Notes under the pieces: generated by a model
What the model was told of the DNA's origin: nothing
The model's database searches: none
Seen by the model: the letters and a program-made list of their open reading frames with translations, nothing else
In this document: positions 37,581-47,499 of the stretch, piece by piece
Numbering within the stretch: position 1 is the stretch's first letter
Layout: each line of letters begins with the position of its first letter
Assembly: GCA_022538095.1 (NCBI GenBank)
Contig: JAKYXN010000014.1
Coordinates: 1-64,000, forward strand
Reading direction: 5' to 3'
From: Puniceicoccaceae bacterium K14
GTDB taxonomy: Bacteria; Verrucomicrobiota; Verrucomicrobiia; Opitutales; Opitutaceae
Length of the DNA: 64,000 bases
Position numbers and translations under genes: made by a program

Positions 37581-38348
37581 ATGGATTCTAAAACTGCAGC
37601 TCAAAAAGCAATAAATCTACTCGATCTAACGTCATTAAATGATGATGACACGGATGAAATAATCGCCGGATTGTGTGATCGAGCAAAAACAGAATTTGGA
37701 AACACAGCTGCCGTTTGCGTTTATCCAAGATTCGTCCCAGCGGCTCGCAAGCAACTGCGACTAATAGGTGCGGAGGATATATCAATTGCTACTGTATCTA
37801 ATTTTCCCCATGGAAACGATTATATTGAATCTGCGGTTGCGGAAACGAAAGCGTCGGTAGCATACGGGGCTGATGAGGTGGATACCGTTTTTCCATACAA
37901 AAAACTTCTATTGGGTAACAAGGATGCTGGCAAACGCCAGATTGATGCTTGCCGAAAGGCCTGTGGGAATACGGCGAAGCTGAAAGTTATTATTGAGAGC
38001 GGCGAATTGAAGGAACCGGATCTGATTCGCGAAGCCTCTCGAATTTCAATCGAATGCGGAGCGGATTTCATAAAAACATCTACCGGTAAAGTGCCTGTGA
38101 ATGCGACTGTGGAATCTGCGCGTGTTATGATGGAGGTCATACGTGATTTAGGGAATACCTGTGGAATGAAAGTGGCAGGAGGTGTTAAGACGACTGACAA
38201 TGCCGCAGAGTATTTGGAGTTAGCGAGTGAGGTCCTTGGACCTGGCGCGTTGCAAGCACACCGGTTTCGATTTGGCGCTTCAGGTGTCTTATCTGCCCTC
38301 GTCGCTACTTTAAAAGGCGAGCAAGCGGACGCGATATCTGGATACTAA
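37581..38348 (+). CDS. deoC: Deoxyribose-phosphate aldolase
   Basis: A 255-residue class I aldolase. The Schiff-base lysine is K165 in [23 protein letters not shown] and [13 protein letters not shown] (second active lysine) are conserved. It splits deoxyribose 5-phosphate into glyceraldehyde 3-phosphate and acetaldehyde, so it uses the products of the phosphorylases encoded next to it. No deoB is seen in the window. Confidence 0.96.
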   Translation: MDSKTAAQKAINLLDLTSLNDDDTDEIIAGLCDRAKTEFGNTAAVCVYPRFVPAARKQLRLIGAEDISIATVSNFPHGNDYIESAVAETKASVAYGADEVDTVFPYKKLLLGNKDAGKRQIDACRKACGNTAKLKVIIESGELKEPDLIREASRISIECGADFIKTSTGKVPVNATVESARVMMEVIRDLGNTCGMKVAGGVKTTDNAAEYLELASEVLGPGALQAHRFRFGASGVLSALVATLKGEQADAISGY

Positions 38349-38357
38349 CGAAGATTA

Positions 38358-39701
38358 ATGTCTTTTCTTCCTCAAGAAATTATTCGTAAGAAGCGGGACG
38401 GCATCGCCCTTTCGCAGGCAGAGCTGTCTTGGTTTGCTCAGGGAGTAGGTACTGGAACGATTGGAGAAGGTCAGATCGCTGCATTCGCTATGGCGGTGTA
38501 TTTTCAGGGCTTATCAACTGATGAGAGAGTCGCTCTGACGGCTGCGATGCGCGACAGCGGAGAGATTTCGGATTGGTCTCAAGAAGGGTTGGATGGTCCC
38601 ATCATTGATAAGCACTCAACAGGAGGAGTAGGTGACTGTGTATCATTGATCCTTGGTCCGCTTTTAGCGGCATGCGGTGGCTTTGTTCCAATGATATCAG
38701 GCCGAGGTTTAGGCCATAGTGGAGGAACTTTGGATAAATTGGAGTCGATACCTGGATACAGCGTGACGCCAGATAATCACCTTTTTCGTAAGACGATTCG
38801 AGATGTTGGCGTTGCAATCATTGGCCAAACGGTGAATTTTGCTCCAGCAGATAAGCGTTTTTATGCTACTCGAGACGTTACTGCTACAGTGGAGTCGATA
38901 GATTTAATAACAGCTTCGATTTTGTCAAAAAAATTGGCAGCTGGATTGGATGCTCTTGTTATGGATGTAAAGGTTGGCAATGGAGCTTTTATGGCTACGA
39001 GAGACCAATCCCAACAACTTGCGCAATGTATTGTGGAAGTTGCTACGAGGCTGGGAACACCTACAGCGGCCTTGTTGACTGATATGAATGAATGTTTAGC
39101 GTTCTCGGCTGGAAACGCTGTGGAAGTGGCGGAAGTCGTTGCTTTTCTAAAAGGCGATTCCCGCAACCCTAGATTGGAAAAAGTTGTTTTAGATCTCGGA
39201 GCGGAATTGTTGGTGCTGAGTGGGCTTGAGCTTAGTCGTGAAGATGCCTTTATTAAACTCAAAGATAGACTTGATGGAGGTTATGCTGCGGAAACGTTTG
39301 CAAAAATGGTATCATCTCTAGGGGGCCCCTTGGATTTTCTGGAGGTCTGCGAAACTCATTTACCGTCGGCAAAAGTTGAGCTTCCTATAGAGTCGATAAA
39401 GTCTGGCTATGTAGATAATGTTGATACGCGTGTGCTCGGAATGTGTGTTGTTGAGCTTGGAGGGGGCAGAGTATCCGCGAACGATAAGGTGGACCACTCC
39501 GTAGGCTTCTCACGTTTAAAGGGAGTAGGTGAATACGTCGAAGAGGGCGAAGCCCTGGGTTTTGTCCATGCAAAGAGCCCTGAAGATGCGGATTTGGCGA
39601 TAAAGCAGTTTGAACGAATTTATGGAATTTCCGAGGATATGCCAGAGTTGTCTCCGGTAATCTACGAACGGATTAATTTTGAAGCAACGGAAACAAGATA
39701 G
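38358..39701 (+). CDS. deoA: Thymidine phosphorylase
   Basis: A 447-residue pyrimidine phosphorylase. It has the family signature GRGLGHSGGTLDKLESIPG, preceded by KHSTGGVGDCVSL, with the ribose/phosphate contacts expected. It releases base and deoxyribose 1-phosphate from thymidine or deoxyuridine. Starts 9 bases after deoC. The alternative of pyrimidine-nucleoside phosphorylase (Pdp) cannot be excluded, but length and context favour DeoA. Confidence 0.94.
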   Translation: MSFLPQEIIRKKRDGIALSQAELSWFAQGVGTGTIGEGQIAAFAMAVYFQGLSTDERVALTAAMRDSGEISDWSQEGLDGPIIDKHSTGGVGDCVSLILGPLLAACGGFVPMISGRGLGHSGGTLDKLESIPGYSVTPDNHLFRKTIRDVGVAIIGQTVNFAPADKRFYATRDVTATVESIDLITASILSKKLAAGLDALVMDVKVGNGAFMATRDQSQQLAQCIVEVATRLGTPTAALLTDMNECLAFSAGNAVEVAEVVAFLKGDSRNPRLEKVVLDLGAELLVLSGLELSREDAFIKLKDRLDGGYAAETFAKMVSSLGGPLDFLEVCETHLPSAKVELPIESIKSGYVDNVDTRVLGMCVVELGGGRVSANDKVDHSVGFSRLKGVGEYVEEGEALGFVHAKSPEDADLAIKQFERIYGISEDMPELSPVIYERINFEATETR

Positions 39702-39704
39702 TAT

Positions 39705-39711
39705 GAGGAGG
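39705..39711 (+). promoter_or_regulatory. Strong Shine-Dalgarno site of deoD
   Basis: GAGGAGG lies 4 bases before the ATG of deoD. It stands out because most starts in this window, notably those of the arg genes, have no such element. Confidence 0.8.
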
Positions 39712-39715
39712 AATC

Positions 39716-40417
39716 ATGTCTACAGCGCACATTGAAGCTAAAAAAGGAGATTTTGCGGAAACCGTATTAATGCCAGGGGATCCGCTGCGTGCTAAGTTTA
39801 TCGCAGAGAACTACCTCGAAGGCGCGGAGCTCGTTACATCTGTAAGAAACATGCTTGGCTATACGGGAAAGTATGGGAGTAAAACTATTTCAGTGATGGG
39901 TAGTGGAATGGGGATTCCGTCTATCTCGATCTACTCAAAGGAATTGTTTACTGAGTACGACGTTAAGAATATTATTCGCATTGGAAGCTGCGGTACGGTC
40001 GTTCATGATGCAAAGGTTGGCGATGTTGTAATTGGAATGGGGGCCTGTACGGATTCTAAGGTGAATCGAATGCGACTTGGAGGGCATGATTACGCAGCGA
40101 TCGCGGATTTTGAACTCCTGCGTAATGCAGTGTACGCGGCGGAGAGATTAAGTTATTCTGTGAAAGTTGGAAATCTTTTTTCTGCGGATCTATTTTACAC
40201 GCCTGAACCTGAGCTCTTCGATGACCTTGAGAAAATGGGGGTCGTTGGCATCGAAATGGAGGCTGCAGGCCTCTATGGTTGTGCAGCCGAATTTGGAGGA
40301 TCTGCTCTCGCAATCTGTACGGTATCCGATCAGATAAGAACGGGTGAGTCGCTTAGTTCCAAAGAACGTGAAACGTCTTTGAGTAACATGATAGAAATTG
40401 CCTTGGACGCTGTATGA
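39716..40417 (+). CDS. deoD: Purine-nucleoside phosphorylase (DeoD type)
   Basis: A 233-residue hexameric-type phosphorylase. It has [19 protein letters not shown], the phosphate and substrate motif [17 protein letters not shown], and the acidic region [11 protein letters not shown]. It cleaves purine (deoxy)nucleosides phosphorolytically. It begins after a strong Shine-Dalgarno sequence and overlaps cdd by 4 bases. Confidence 0.96.
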   Translation: MSTAHIEAKKGDFAETVLMPGDPLRAKFIAENYLEGAELVTSVRNMLGYTGKYGSKTISVMGSGMGIPSISIYSKELFTEYDVKNIIRIGSCGTVVHDAKVGDVVIGMGACTDSKVNRMRLGGHDYAAIADFELLRNAVYAAERLSYSVKVGNLFSADLFYTPEPELFDDLEKMGVVGIEMEAAGLYGCAAEFGGSALAICTVSDQIRTGESLSSKERETSLSNMIEIALDAV

Positions 40418-40818
40418 TATCGGAGGATACGATTGGTAGGATGGTACCTGCGGCTCAAGCTGCTCGAGCAAATGCGTACGCTCCATATTCAAATTACAAA
40501 GTGGGAGCCGCTGTGCTGGGTGCCTCAGGTAAGGTGTATGCTGGGGCGAACGTTGAAAATGCTTCCTTCGGACTGACAAATTGCGCTGAACGCTCCGCGA
40601 TTTTTAACGCGATTTCCGAAGGGGAGGAAAAAATCATAGCTTTGGTTTTGGTGTTAGAGAACGGAGGTGTTCCTTGCGGCGCGTGCCGTCAGGTAATGAA
40701 TGAGTTTAATCCAGATTTAGAAATTATAGTAGCAGACCCAGATGGCAAAGTCGCGCAGCAGTTAACCCTTGTGGATCTTTTGCCAAATGCATTTGGACCA
40801 AAGAACTTGGGCAAATAA
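40414..40818 (+). CDS. cdd: Cytidine deaminase
   Basis: A 134-residue zinc enzyme. It has the motifs NCAERSA (Cys ligand, catalytic Glu) and PCGACRQ (two Cys ligands), the pattern of homotetrameric cytidine deaminases. It converts (deoxy)cytidine to (deoxy)uridine, feeding DeoA. It overlaps deoD by 4 bases (ATGA), the last gene of the salvage operon. Confidence 0.95.
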   Translation: MISEDTIGRMVPAAQAARANAYAPYSNYKVGAAVLGASGKVYAGANVENASFGLTNCAERSAIFNAISEGEEKIIALVLVLENGGVPCGACRQVMNEFNPDLEIIVADPDGKVAQQLTLVDLLPNAFGPKNLGK

Positions 40819-40819
40819 A

Positions 40820-40842
40820 AGCCCGGACTTTTGATCCGGGCT
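40820..40842 (-). terminator. Hairpin between convergent cdd and ppc
   Basis: AGCCCGGA and TCCGGGCT form an 8-base perfect stem with a 7-base loop. The T-rich side (TTTTATTT) is downstream on the minus strand, so it best serves ppc. It begins 2 bases after the cdd stop codon and may act in both directions. Confidence 0.85.
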
Positions 40843-40877
40843 CGTAGTGAAATTTTTAATTTAAAGGCTGGTCTTCT

Positions 40878-43637
40878 TTAGCCAGTAGTGCGAAGGCCGG
40901 CAGCGATTGCATTGATTGTTTGAAGGATCGATACGAGATCTTCTTCTGTCTGCGATTCGCGCCATTGAGCAAGTTGTTTGACTTGGTTCCCATGGAGAGC
41001 CTCTAGCCATTCGTCACGAGCGTGAAGTGTTTTGTAGAAACGTGGACGGCGTTCTTCGAGCGGACCGCTCATTATCTCGGTAAGCATAGCACGGCAACGT
41101 TTCCATTCAGATGTAATTGTATTGAGGAAATATTGACGCACTTCTTCGTCTTTAACGAGTGAACCATACAGGCTCATGATTTCCAAGCTGGCACTTTCGA
41201 CATTGGTTTCAATGTTGTAGAGCATGTAGCGAGAGAATGGAAGCTCCTGCCAATCTCTCTTGAATACGTTATATACTTCAGGAGATTCGTTTTTGAGAGT
41301 TTCTAAAGCAGAGCCGGCTCCAAACCAGCCTGGAAGATAGTAGCGTGACTGGTTCCAGCTAAATACCCAGGGAATCGCACGAAGGTCAGCGAGACTTGGC
41401 TTGCCAGAGCGACGCGATGGACGAGAGCCAATACGACTGTGCTCCAAAGCATCGATAGGAGTTGCTTGGCGATAGAATTCTAGGAATCCTTCGGATTGAA
41501 TAAGCGAGCGGTAAGTTTGAGAGCTTAAGGATGCGAGCTGTCCAATAGCGCGGCTTACGATTTCTTTTGGTTCTGTCGGAATATTGGAGAGGTTTGCCCC
41601 AATGCATCCTGCTGAGAGCAGCTCCAAGTTGTAAGCAGCCGTGAGGTGGTTATTGTACTTCTGAGCAATAATCTCTCCTTGTTCGGTTACACGTGTGCCA
41701 TGAGAAATCGAATTTTGCGGTTGGGCTTCCAAGAAGCGGTGAGTCGGTCCGGCGCCACGGCTAACAGTTCCTCCTCGCCCGTGGAAGAATCGCATGAATA
41801 CACCATTCTTTTTCGCGGTAGCCATCAACTGGCGTTGAGCTTCAAATAGTCCCCATTGGCTGGCGATAATTCCGCTGTCCTTGTTGCTATCTGAGTAACC
41901 GAGCATTACTTCTTGCACGAGGGCCTCGTTATTATCTCGGCCTTCCAAATACTCGTTGCAGAAACCTGTCTGCTGAATTTTCTCGTCAATATCGCGATTT
42001 AAGAGCGGTAGCGATGTTTTGGTGACATAGAAACTTAGGAAGCTATCCATGATACCTGGGCTGTTTTGCAAATCATCAAGTGTCTCGAATAGCGGAGATA
42101 CAGGAATAATGCATGCAAGCCCTTTGGATGTCATGCGTGTGAGCCCTACTTCCCGGCAGAGGGCGACTGCTACCAATAGATCGGAGAGCGAGCGGGTCAT
42201 GCTAATGATTAGAGAACCGATGCCTGCTCGTCCATAAGTTTCGATATGGGCTGAAATGACTTGGTATGACTTAATGAGTTCGGTTGCTTCTGTACCGAGC
42301 TCAGCAACGCTGTGGGCGAAAGGTCTGGCATTTCGAAGTTCTCGGCTGAGAAAATCAACACGCTTTTGCTCACTCCATTTTGGGAAGCTTTCTGCGTCTT
42401 CTATTCCAGCTGCAGACATTAGCTGGCTGATTGCTTTGTCGTGATAGGCACTGTTTTGGCGGATGTCCAGCGATGCCAAATGGAAACCGAATGTATCTAA
42501 GAATCGGATTATAGGAAATATGTAGTTTTCTGCAATTCGAGAGGCACCTGATTCGCGTAGCGATGTATCTAGGATTTTGATGTCTCTAATTGCTTCGCTT
42601 GGATAGCGGTAACATTTGATGCCCGCATCGAGGTTGTCTGCGAATGGGAGGTGACGGCGAATGCCTGTTACCATGTCGCGCCATGGTTCGTCTGTAGTTT
42701 TGAAATTCGGACAAACAACGTTGAACTCTTGAATGCGTTCTAGGAGTGCAAGCGTTGGTTCTTGGATACTGGCTGTTAGGGCGATGTTTTTGCCAGCTGT
42801 CTTTAGTTGTTCATCAAGTCCAAGGAGTGCGGTGTTGCGCAGTTCTGCTAATGTTTCGGAGGTGACTTCAGATGTTACGAGTGGGTGTCCATCGCGGTCT
42901 CCACCTACCCAGCTTCCAAATCTTAGTTGAGGGTAGTATTCTGTGTCACTTGCGTTCCATTCGATCCCCAGTTCTTCCATCGCTTTGCGGAATCGCTTAT
43001 CAACGATTTCCATAGCAGCGGGGAATTTGTCTTTTAAGTAATAAAGGGCGTTGCGTCGTTCAGAAGCGACGTCCGGCTTTGAAAGTAAGATCTCGCCGCC
43101 CCGCCAGATCAGTTCTAGGTGAGCCTTGATTTTTTCCCGAATCTCGTTTCGCTCGGTTGGTGTGTACATCTGGTTTTCAAGTTCAACCAGGTGGAGGTAG
43201 ATTTCGCGGTGGTGATCAAGGACAGACCAACGTTTTGCTTCGGTTGGGTGTCCGGTGAGTACCGGTTCAATTGAAGTTACCCGGATCGTCTGAAGTAGTT
43301 CCTCATCAGTTGCTCCGGCTTCTTGAATACGCTTTAACCAGTAACCCCACATGCCTGGGTCCGAGGCGACGCCTTTTTCGCTCTCCCGCTTACGGCTTGC
43401 TTGATTTGAAGCATTTTCTTCCACTAAATTCATTAGCTGGAAGGCAATTGACAATGCCTGAGCAGATTTCTCCGGTTTTGCAGAGATAGCGTCCTTGGGA
43501 AGAGGGCTCTGAAGGAGGGCGGCCACTTCGGGTTCGCCGATTTCTTCAAGCACCTCGCGGGCACAACCGATCATATATTCTAGATCTTGATCGATTTTCT
43601 CGAAGCTTTTAGCGGCAGTGTGGGCGATGTTCTTCAT
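40878..43637 (-). CDS. ppc: Phosphoenolpyruvate carboxylase
   Basis: A 919-residue enzyme from the ATG at 43637 (MKNIAHTAAKSFEK). A frame extension to 43733 has no family match and looks spurious. The catalytic signature VLTGHPTEAKRWSV and the glycine-rich loop MRFFHGRGGTVSRGAGPTHR are present. The C-terminal NTGLRTTG-like tail is replaced by AGLRTTG, as is usual. It carboxylates phosphoenolpyruvate to oxaloacetate, replenishing the TCA cycle; icd is also in the window. Confidence 0.95.
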   Translation of the reverse strand: MKNIAHTAAKSFEKIDQDLEYMIGCAREVLEEIGEPEVAALLQSPLPKDAISAKPEKSAQALSIAFQLMNLVEENASNQASRKRESEKGVASDPGMWGYWLKRIQEAGATDEELLQTIRVTSIEPVLTGHPTEAKRWSVLDHHREIYLHLVELENQMYTPTERNEIREKIKAHLELIWRGGEILLSKPDVASERRNALYYLKDKFPAAMEIVDKRFRKAMEELGIEWNASDTEYYPQLRFGSWVGGDRDGHPLVTSEVTSETLAELRNTALLGLDEQLKTAGKNIALTASIQEPTLALLERIQEFNVVCPNFKTTDEPWRDMVTGIRRHLPFADNLDAGIKCYRYPSEAIRDIKILDTSLRESGASRIAENYIFPIIRFLDTFGFHLASLDIRQNSAYHDKAISQLMSAAGIEDAESFPKWSEQKRVDFLSRELRNARPFAHSVAELGTEATELIKSYQVISAHIETYGRAGIGSLIISMTRSLSDLLVAVALCREVGLTRMTSKGLACIIPVSPLFETLDDLQNSPGIMDSFLSFYVTKTSLPLLNRDIDEKIQQTGFCNEYLEGRDNNEALVQEVMLGYSDSNKDSGIIASQWGLFEAQRQLMATAKKNGVFMRFFHGRGGTVSRGAGPTHRFLEAQPQNSISHGTRVTEQGEIIAQKYNNHLTAAYNLELLSAGCIGANLSNIPTEPKEIVSRAIGQLASLSSQTYRSLIQSEGFLEFYRQATPIDALEHSRIGSRPSRRSGKPSLADLRAIPWVFSWNQSRYYLPGWFGAGSALETLKNESPEVYNVFKRDWQELPFSRYMLYNIETNVESASLEIMSLYGSLVKDEEVRQYFLNTITSEWKRCRAMLTEIMSGPLEERRPRFYKTLHARDEWLEALHGNQVKQLAQWRESQTEEDLVSILQTINAIAAGLRTTG

Positions 43638-43828
43638 AGTTACGCAAAGGTTTGGGAAAAAAGAAAAGCCAGTACAATAAAAATTGGTTATTTCACTGTT
43701 AAGCATGGCTTTTAAGCTGTTTGCGTTAAGCAAGATCTAGACCGCTAGGATATTCTGTAACGATTCTATGGCGAAATCGGTTATCAGCGAGCTATGTATC
43801 GAATCGCTTGAGCGGAGTGTATCGGGCA

Positions 43829-43858
43829 CAAAAAAACGCCTTTATGGAAAGGCGTTTT
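43829..43858 (-). terminator. Terminator after tRNA-Gly
   Basis: AAAACGCCTTT pairs with AAAGGCGTTTT around a 4-base loop. On the minus strand the T-run follows. It sits 9 bases past the tRNA 3' end. Confidence 0.9.
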
Positions 43859-43866
43859 AAAAAAAA

Positions 43867-43940
43867 TGGTGCGGGTAGACAGAATCGAACTGTCGCAACC
43901 AGTTTGGAAGACTGGAGTTCTACCACTAAACTATACCCGC
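43867..43940 (-). tRNA. tRNA-Gly (anticodon UCC), CCA encoded
   Basis: On the minus strand the sequence starts GCGGGTA and ends TACCCGC-A-CCA, closing a 7-base acceptor stem. The anticodon loop is CTTCCAA (anticodon TCC), the D-loop has AGTGGTAGA, and the T-arm has GTTCGATTC. The length without CCA is 71 bases, normal for glycine tRNA. The CCA is encoded. Confidence 0.95.
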
Positions 43941-44200
43941 GAAGTGATAAAGAGGTGACAAACATCGTTGGGAAATCGATCGGGTCAAGTCTTTTTGTGG
44001 AAAAGTATTTATCGCCTCATTCTTGCAATAAGGTGTCACAATCAACGATAAGTTGAGTTAATTTCAATTGATTGTGGAGTCGGGGTTTGCCCTTTTGCCT
44101 GAATGCTCGTTTCTCCGTAATATCTCTTGGTTCGATTTGATACCCTCACCAATATACATTTTTGATAAATGATGTATCTTCTTTTCCGGGTTTAGTAATT

Positions 44201-44369
44201 CTTTCCAGCGTTCTCTTCGGAGAGAGCTAGGGTAACAGCAGGCTGGCTGGAAAAGAGACTTTACTCACATACAAGAGTTGGATTCCTGGGTCGACGGTGA
44301 GAACCGTCGGCTCTTCCTGTTTTTGGAGAGGTAGGTTAAAGACGACTTGATTCCCACGATAGGCTACCT
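44201..44369 (+). ncRNA. Candidate structured leader RNA
   Basis: Three hairpin elements lie before the gene at 44384. (1) CTTTCCAGC (44201-44209) can pair with GCTGGAAAAG (44246-44255) and encloses a TCTC-TTCG-GAGA hairpin. (2) CGACGGT (44292-44298) and ACCGTCG (44303-44309) form a perfect 7-base stem with a GAGA tetraloop, followed by a T-rich stretch. (3) AGGTAG (44329-44334) pairs with CTACCT (44364-44369). I recognise no known riboswitch class. It could be a regulatory leader or chance structure. Confidence 0.4.
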
Positions 44370-44383
44370 TAAGCCAATTCTCG

Positions 44384-45664
44384 ATGTTCAATCTCCTGAA
44401 AATATTAACGGTGATCGTTGTTGTGTTTGCGTCGGTCTATTTGTTTGCCCGATTTTCAAGAGATTTTGGTGGTAGCAACAAACAGTACTTTGTCAGTAAG
44501 GAAGAAATTGCTGCTAGGGTTTCCAAGAAGAAACAGGAAGAAAGACTGTCCCGCGAGGATATCGAAAGAGAAGAAGGCGTATTTGAATTTTCTGATCTCG
44601 GAGAATTCTTATCGGAGAGCGATAAGGCGAAGCGTAATTACCTGTTAAGAGAGAAACTGCGGAAATTGGAACCCGGAGCGATCGGCGACTTTTTAGAAGG
44701 AGTCCTGTCTGACGAAGAGGCTATTAGTCCATCGATAGAAGTTGCTGGCATCGCACTACAGGAAATTGCACGTAAAGAACCGGGGCTTGCTCTTACGTTA
44801 TTGTATTCTCAAGATCCCTACATTCGGGAAGAGCTAGCGGAATCCTTAATTAGCGGTTGGTCTGAAACGGATCCCTTGTCGGCATGGGATTGGGTCGAGT
44901 CTGCGTGGATGGATAAGGAGGGGAATTTTGTTGATCGTGCTTTGCAGAATCAACTTTCCGAGGCGGCGATGATAGTAATACTAAAAAAGCATGATGATAT
45001 ACCGATGGCCGCGACTTTGGCAAGTATGACGCTCCAGCCCGATCTAAAAAACGAATTGGTAATGGCGATCGCGGAACATGTTGTATCTGTGGATCCAGAG
45101 AGTGCTTTATCGAAGTTTGAATTCGAAGGAGATGAAAGCGTAGACATTGCTATTATGAATTCGGTGATCGAGCAGTGGTCTGAACAAGACCTGAGTGGTG
45201 CCTTAACGTGGGCCTTGCAGAACGAGAGCGAGATCTCCGAAGTGGGTATGCGTAGTCTGGCGAAGCAAACGATCCTAAACTCAAATGCAAGCGCAGTTGA
45301 TGAAGCTCGTGCTCAAATTTTGGATTCGGATAAGCAAGATGCGTTTATTAGTGAGGCCGCTCGATTGTACGTGCGCCAAGATTTGGTAACATCTGCTCAG
45401 TGGATTTCTTCGGTTGCGGATTCTGAGAATAAGGCAGAGGCTACGAATGACGCGTTGTATGAATTGGGATATGAAGACTTTGATACAACGATAGTTCTCT
45501 TGGATCTTGTGTATGATGGCGAAGGCGGACCGAGTATCGATTTATTACGCGACACATTAGAGGGGTGGGAAGAAGAGGATAGCAAACGAGTGATTCGTTA
45601 TCTAGAATCGGGACAAGTTAACCCACTCGTTGCCGAGCAACTTTTGCTTGAGATGGGCGATTGA
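44384..45664 (+). CDS. Membrane-anchored helical-repeat protein, unknown function
   Basis: A 426-residue protein. A single N-terminal membrane segment spans about residues 4-24 (LLKILTVIVVVFASVYLFA). A charged, coiled-coil-like stretch (about 40-75) precedes degenerate helical repeats with a W-x-x-x-D-x-x-x-A-x-x-W pattern: SGWSETDPLSAWDWVES, EQWSEQDLSGALTWALQ and YVRQDLVTSAQWISS. Similar tryptophan-containing repeats are known from poorly characterised Verrucomicrobiota and Planctomycetota proteins. It probably faces the periplasm. The function is unknown. Confidence 0.7.
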   Translation: MFNLLKILTVIVVVFASVYLFARFSRDFGGSNKQYFVSKEEIAARVSKKKQEERLSREDIEREEGVFEFSDLGEFLSESDKAKRNYLLREKLRKLEPGAIGDFLEGVLSDEEAISPSIEVAGIALQEIARKEPGLALTLLYSQDPYIREELAESLISGWSETDPLSAWDWVESAWMDKEGNFVDRALQNQLSEAAMIVILKKHDDIPMAATLASMTLQPDLKNELVMAIAEHVVSVDPESALSKFEFEGDESVDIAIMNSVIEQWSEQDLSGALTWALQNESEISEVGMRSLAKQTILNSNASAVDEARAQILDSDKQDAFISEAARLYVRQDLVTSAQWISSVADSENKAEATNDALYELGYEDFDTTIVLLDLVYDGEGGPSIDLLRDTLEGWEEEDSKRVIRYLESGQVNPLVAEQLLLEMGD

Positions 45665-45818
45665 TTAGATTGTTTGAGAGATCGGTTAGCTAGTAGGTTC
45701 CAATTGGTGATTTTTCTTTCTCTAATGATACGGAAATAGGATTTTAATCCGTTTGAGTATAGGAATATTAGAGAGCAAACCAAGCGACTATAGATTGTTC
45801 TAGTTTTTTGAATATTTG

Positions 45819-46685
45819 TTATTGTGACTGGCTGTATTGACGCTGTTTATTCTGTGGTTTTAAGAAAATGCCTTCTCCGATTTCGCGTAAGCCGTGCGGT
45901 GTAGTTTTTGCACGAGATCTTTGTGTTTCTGAGCGGATACGTCGATTGAAGGCCCATCCTTCTTTGGAAACGTATGATCTCGGATGATCGAGATGTAAGC
46001 AGGCTGCAGAATGTCGTATTTGAATTCCTCTGATTCCTAGGTTGTTTAGGCGGATCCCTAATTCACTGTCTTCTGCACCATACACCATGCGGTTATCGAA
46101 GCCATTAGCTTTGAAAATATCCTTTTTCCACCCGGAGCTGTTTTGTCCATTTAATGTTGGGCGAGTAGTTGTAAGAAAATCAAGGATGCGACTCAATGAG
46201 TTGTTGGAAAGCTTGGCTGCAGACCTTAGATTGAAAAATCCGTGTTTTCTCAACCAAGCGATTTTGAAAGCATGCCCAGAACGAATATCGCCCTGTGAGA
46301 GTGATTGGCTGAGTGCCATGGGTAGTTTTACATAACCGCCAGAAAGATAGCTTCCTTTGCTCGCGAATCTTTTATGTACCGATACGAAGTTAGGATGTGG
46401 TATGCAGTCGCCATCACTAAAGACAATGTATTCGTATTTTGATGCTAACAAAGCTTTGTTGAGTATGAGGGTTTTGCGGAAACCTTTGTCTGGGTGCCAG
46501 ATATGACGAATTTTTAAGGGCGACTGTTCTATGATACGCTTGATTTCGTTGCGACAGATTTCATTCGATCCGTCGTCGGCGATTAGAATTTCAAATTCTT
46601 TATCGCTTTGCTGAGTATAGCCCCAAAGAACTTTTTGAAGCCATAGGGGAGAGTTGTATGTACTTATTATTATAGATGCTCTCAT
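45819..46685 (-). CDS. Glycosyltransferase family 2
   Basis: A 288-residue GT-A fold enzyme. It has IIISTYNSPLWLQ, the UDP-sugar region ILIADDGSN, the metal-binding VFSDGDCIPHP (DxD-like) and the C-terminal acceptor motif GAEDSELGIRLNNLG. It probably adds a sugar to a cell-surface glycan. No other polysaccharide genes are adjacent, so the acceptor is unknown. Confidence 0.88.
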   Translation of the reverse strand: MRASIIISTYNSPLWLQKVLWGYTQQSDKEFEILIADDGSNEICRNEIKRIIEQSPLKIRHIWHPDKGFRKTLILNKALLASKYEYIVFSDGDCIPHPNFVSVHKRFASKGSYLSGGYVKLPMALSQSLSQGDIRSGHAFKIAWLRKHGFFNLRSAAKLSNNSLSRILDFLTTTRPTLNGQNSSGWKKDIFKANGFDNRMVYGAEDSELGIRLNNLGIRGIQIRHSAACLHLDHPRSYVSKEGWAFNRRIRSETQRSRAKTTPHGLREIGEGIFLKPQNKQRQYSQSQ

Positions 46686-47005
46686 GCTGTAGGATTTTTT
46701 TAGTTCTCCGTAGCATAGTGCTTCTTGCTTATCCTAAAGATTGCTGGAATCTTAAATCAATTTAATGTTATTGTGCCTAAGTGGGAGGCAAAGGTCGGTT
46801 CTTGTCAGTAGTGGTGGATGAAATAAAGCCACTTGTGTTAGATGAGTGATCTTGAGGTAGAATGCGTCAAAAAAATGTTGCGTAAAGGCAAGCTACCTAT
46901 CGGACTTGACTGAGTATTGTGAAAGCAATCACAAAACCGAATGGAGTGAAAGTAATACTCCTGGATTAATAGGGAGTTTCGTTTTTAAATAAAGTATGAG
47001 TGTTG
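46686..47005. other. Non-coding gap
   Basis: No gene was found here. A weak ACTCC/GGAGT hairpin followed by TTTCGTTTTT lies at about 46956-46986 and points along the plus strand, but no plus-strand gene ends before it. Confidence 0.4.
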
Positions 47006-47485
47006 CTATTGGGTATCGCTGTGTAAACTTCGAGTGCGTAACTTTTGTGCGATATCCAATGCCCGTTTTATGCGGGTCTCTTCTCGCTTGGCGCTTGAAA
47101 CGTGATAAGCGAGTCCACGTTGTTTACCCAGGGTAAGGCTTTTCCATCGCTCATTGGCTTCGTTGTCTTGTTCTAGTGCGATCAAGAGCTCGTCGCATAG
47201 ATCGATTTGATTTGGCTCGGGGTCTGGCTTGATGATTACGGAAACAGAATGATCTAAGGACTGACCGATTTTTTTCAAGAGACTGAGTCCGATGACTATA
47301 TGACTTCCATTTGTTTTACTTCCTTGGAGTCCACGTCGTATTTCGTATCCATTAATCTGAACAATAAGTCTTTGGGTTTTCGCCTCGCGCAAGCTTGTTG
47401 CTATTTCATTTGGAATCGGAATTCCATGCGGTTGCATTGCTCCTTCTACGCGGCAAATATTGGCTGTGGATTTAAAAGATCCCAC
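47006..47485 (-). CDS. YdeI/OmpD-associated family protein with N-terminal DUF1905 domain
   Basis: A 159-residue protein. Residues about 3-85 fit the DUF1905 beta-barrel fold (QRLIVQINGYEIRRGLQ, GLSLLKKIG). Residues about 95-155 match the YdeI-type tail (LTLGKQRGLAYHVSSAKREETRIKRALDI). Such proteins have been linked loosely to stress or bacteriocin protection; no reaction is known. It starts 14 bases after the PEBP-family gene. Confidence 0.75.
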   Translation of the reverse strand: MGSFKSTANICRVEGAMQPHGIPIPNEIATSLREAKTQRLIVQINGYEIRRGLQGSKTNGSHIVIGLSLLKKIGQSLDHSVSVIIKPDPEPNQIDLCDELLIALEQDNEANERWKSLTLGKQRGLAYHVSSAKREETRIKRALDIAQKLRTRSLHSDTQ

Positions 47486-47499
47486 GTTGTCATCGATTG

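Noticed and set aside
43638-43733. N-terminal extension of ppc
   Set aside because: The 32 added residues do not look like the enzyme family and a good start lies at 43637.
44201-44369. Known riboswitch class in the leader
   Set aside because: I compared the conserved sequences I know for cobalamin, TPP, glycine, SAM, fluoride and c-di-GMP riboswitches by eye and none fits.
46955-46988. Weak hairpin with T-run
   Set aside because: The stem is only 5 bases and no plus-strand gene ends before it.
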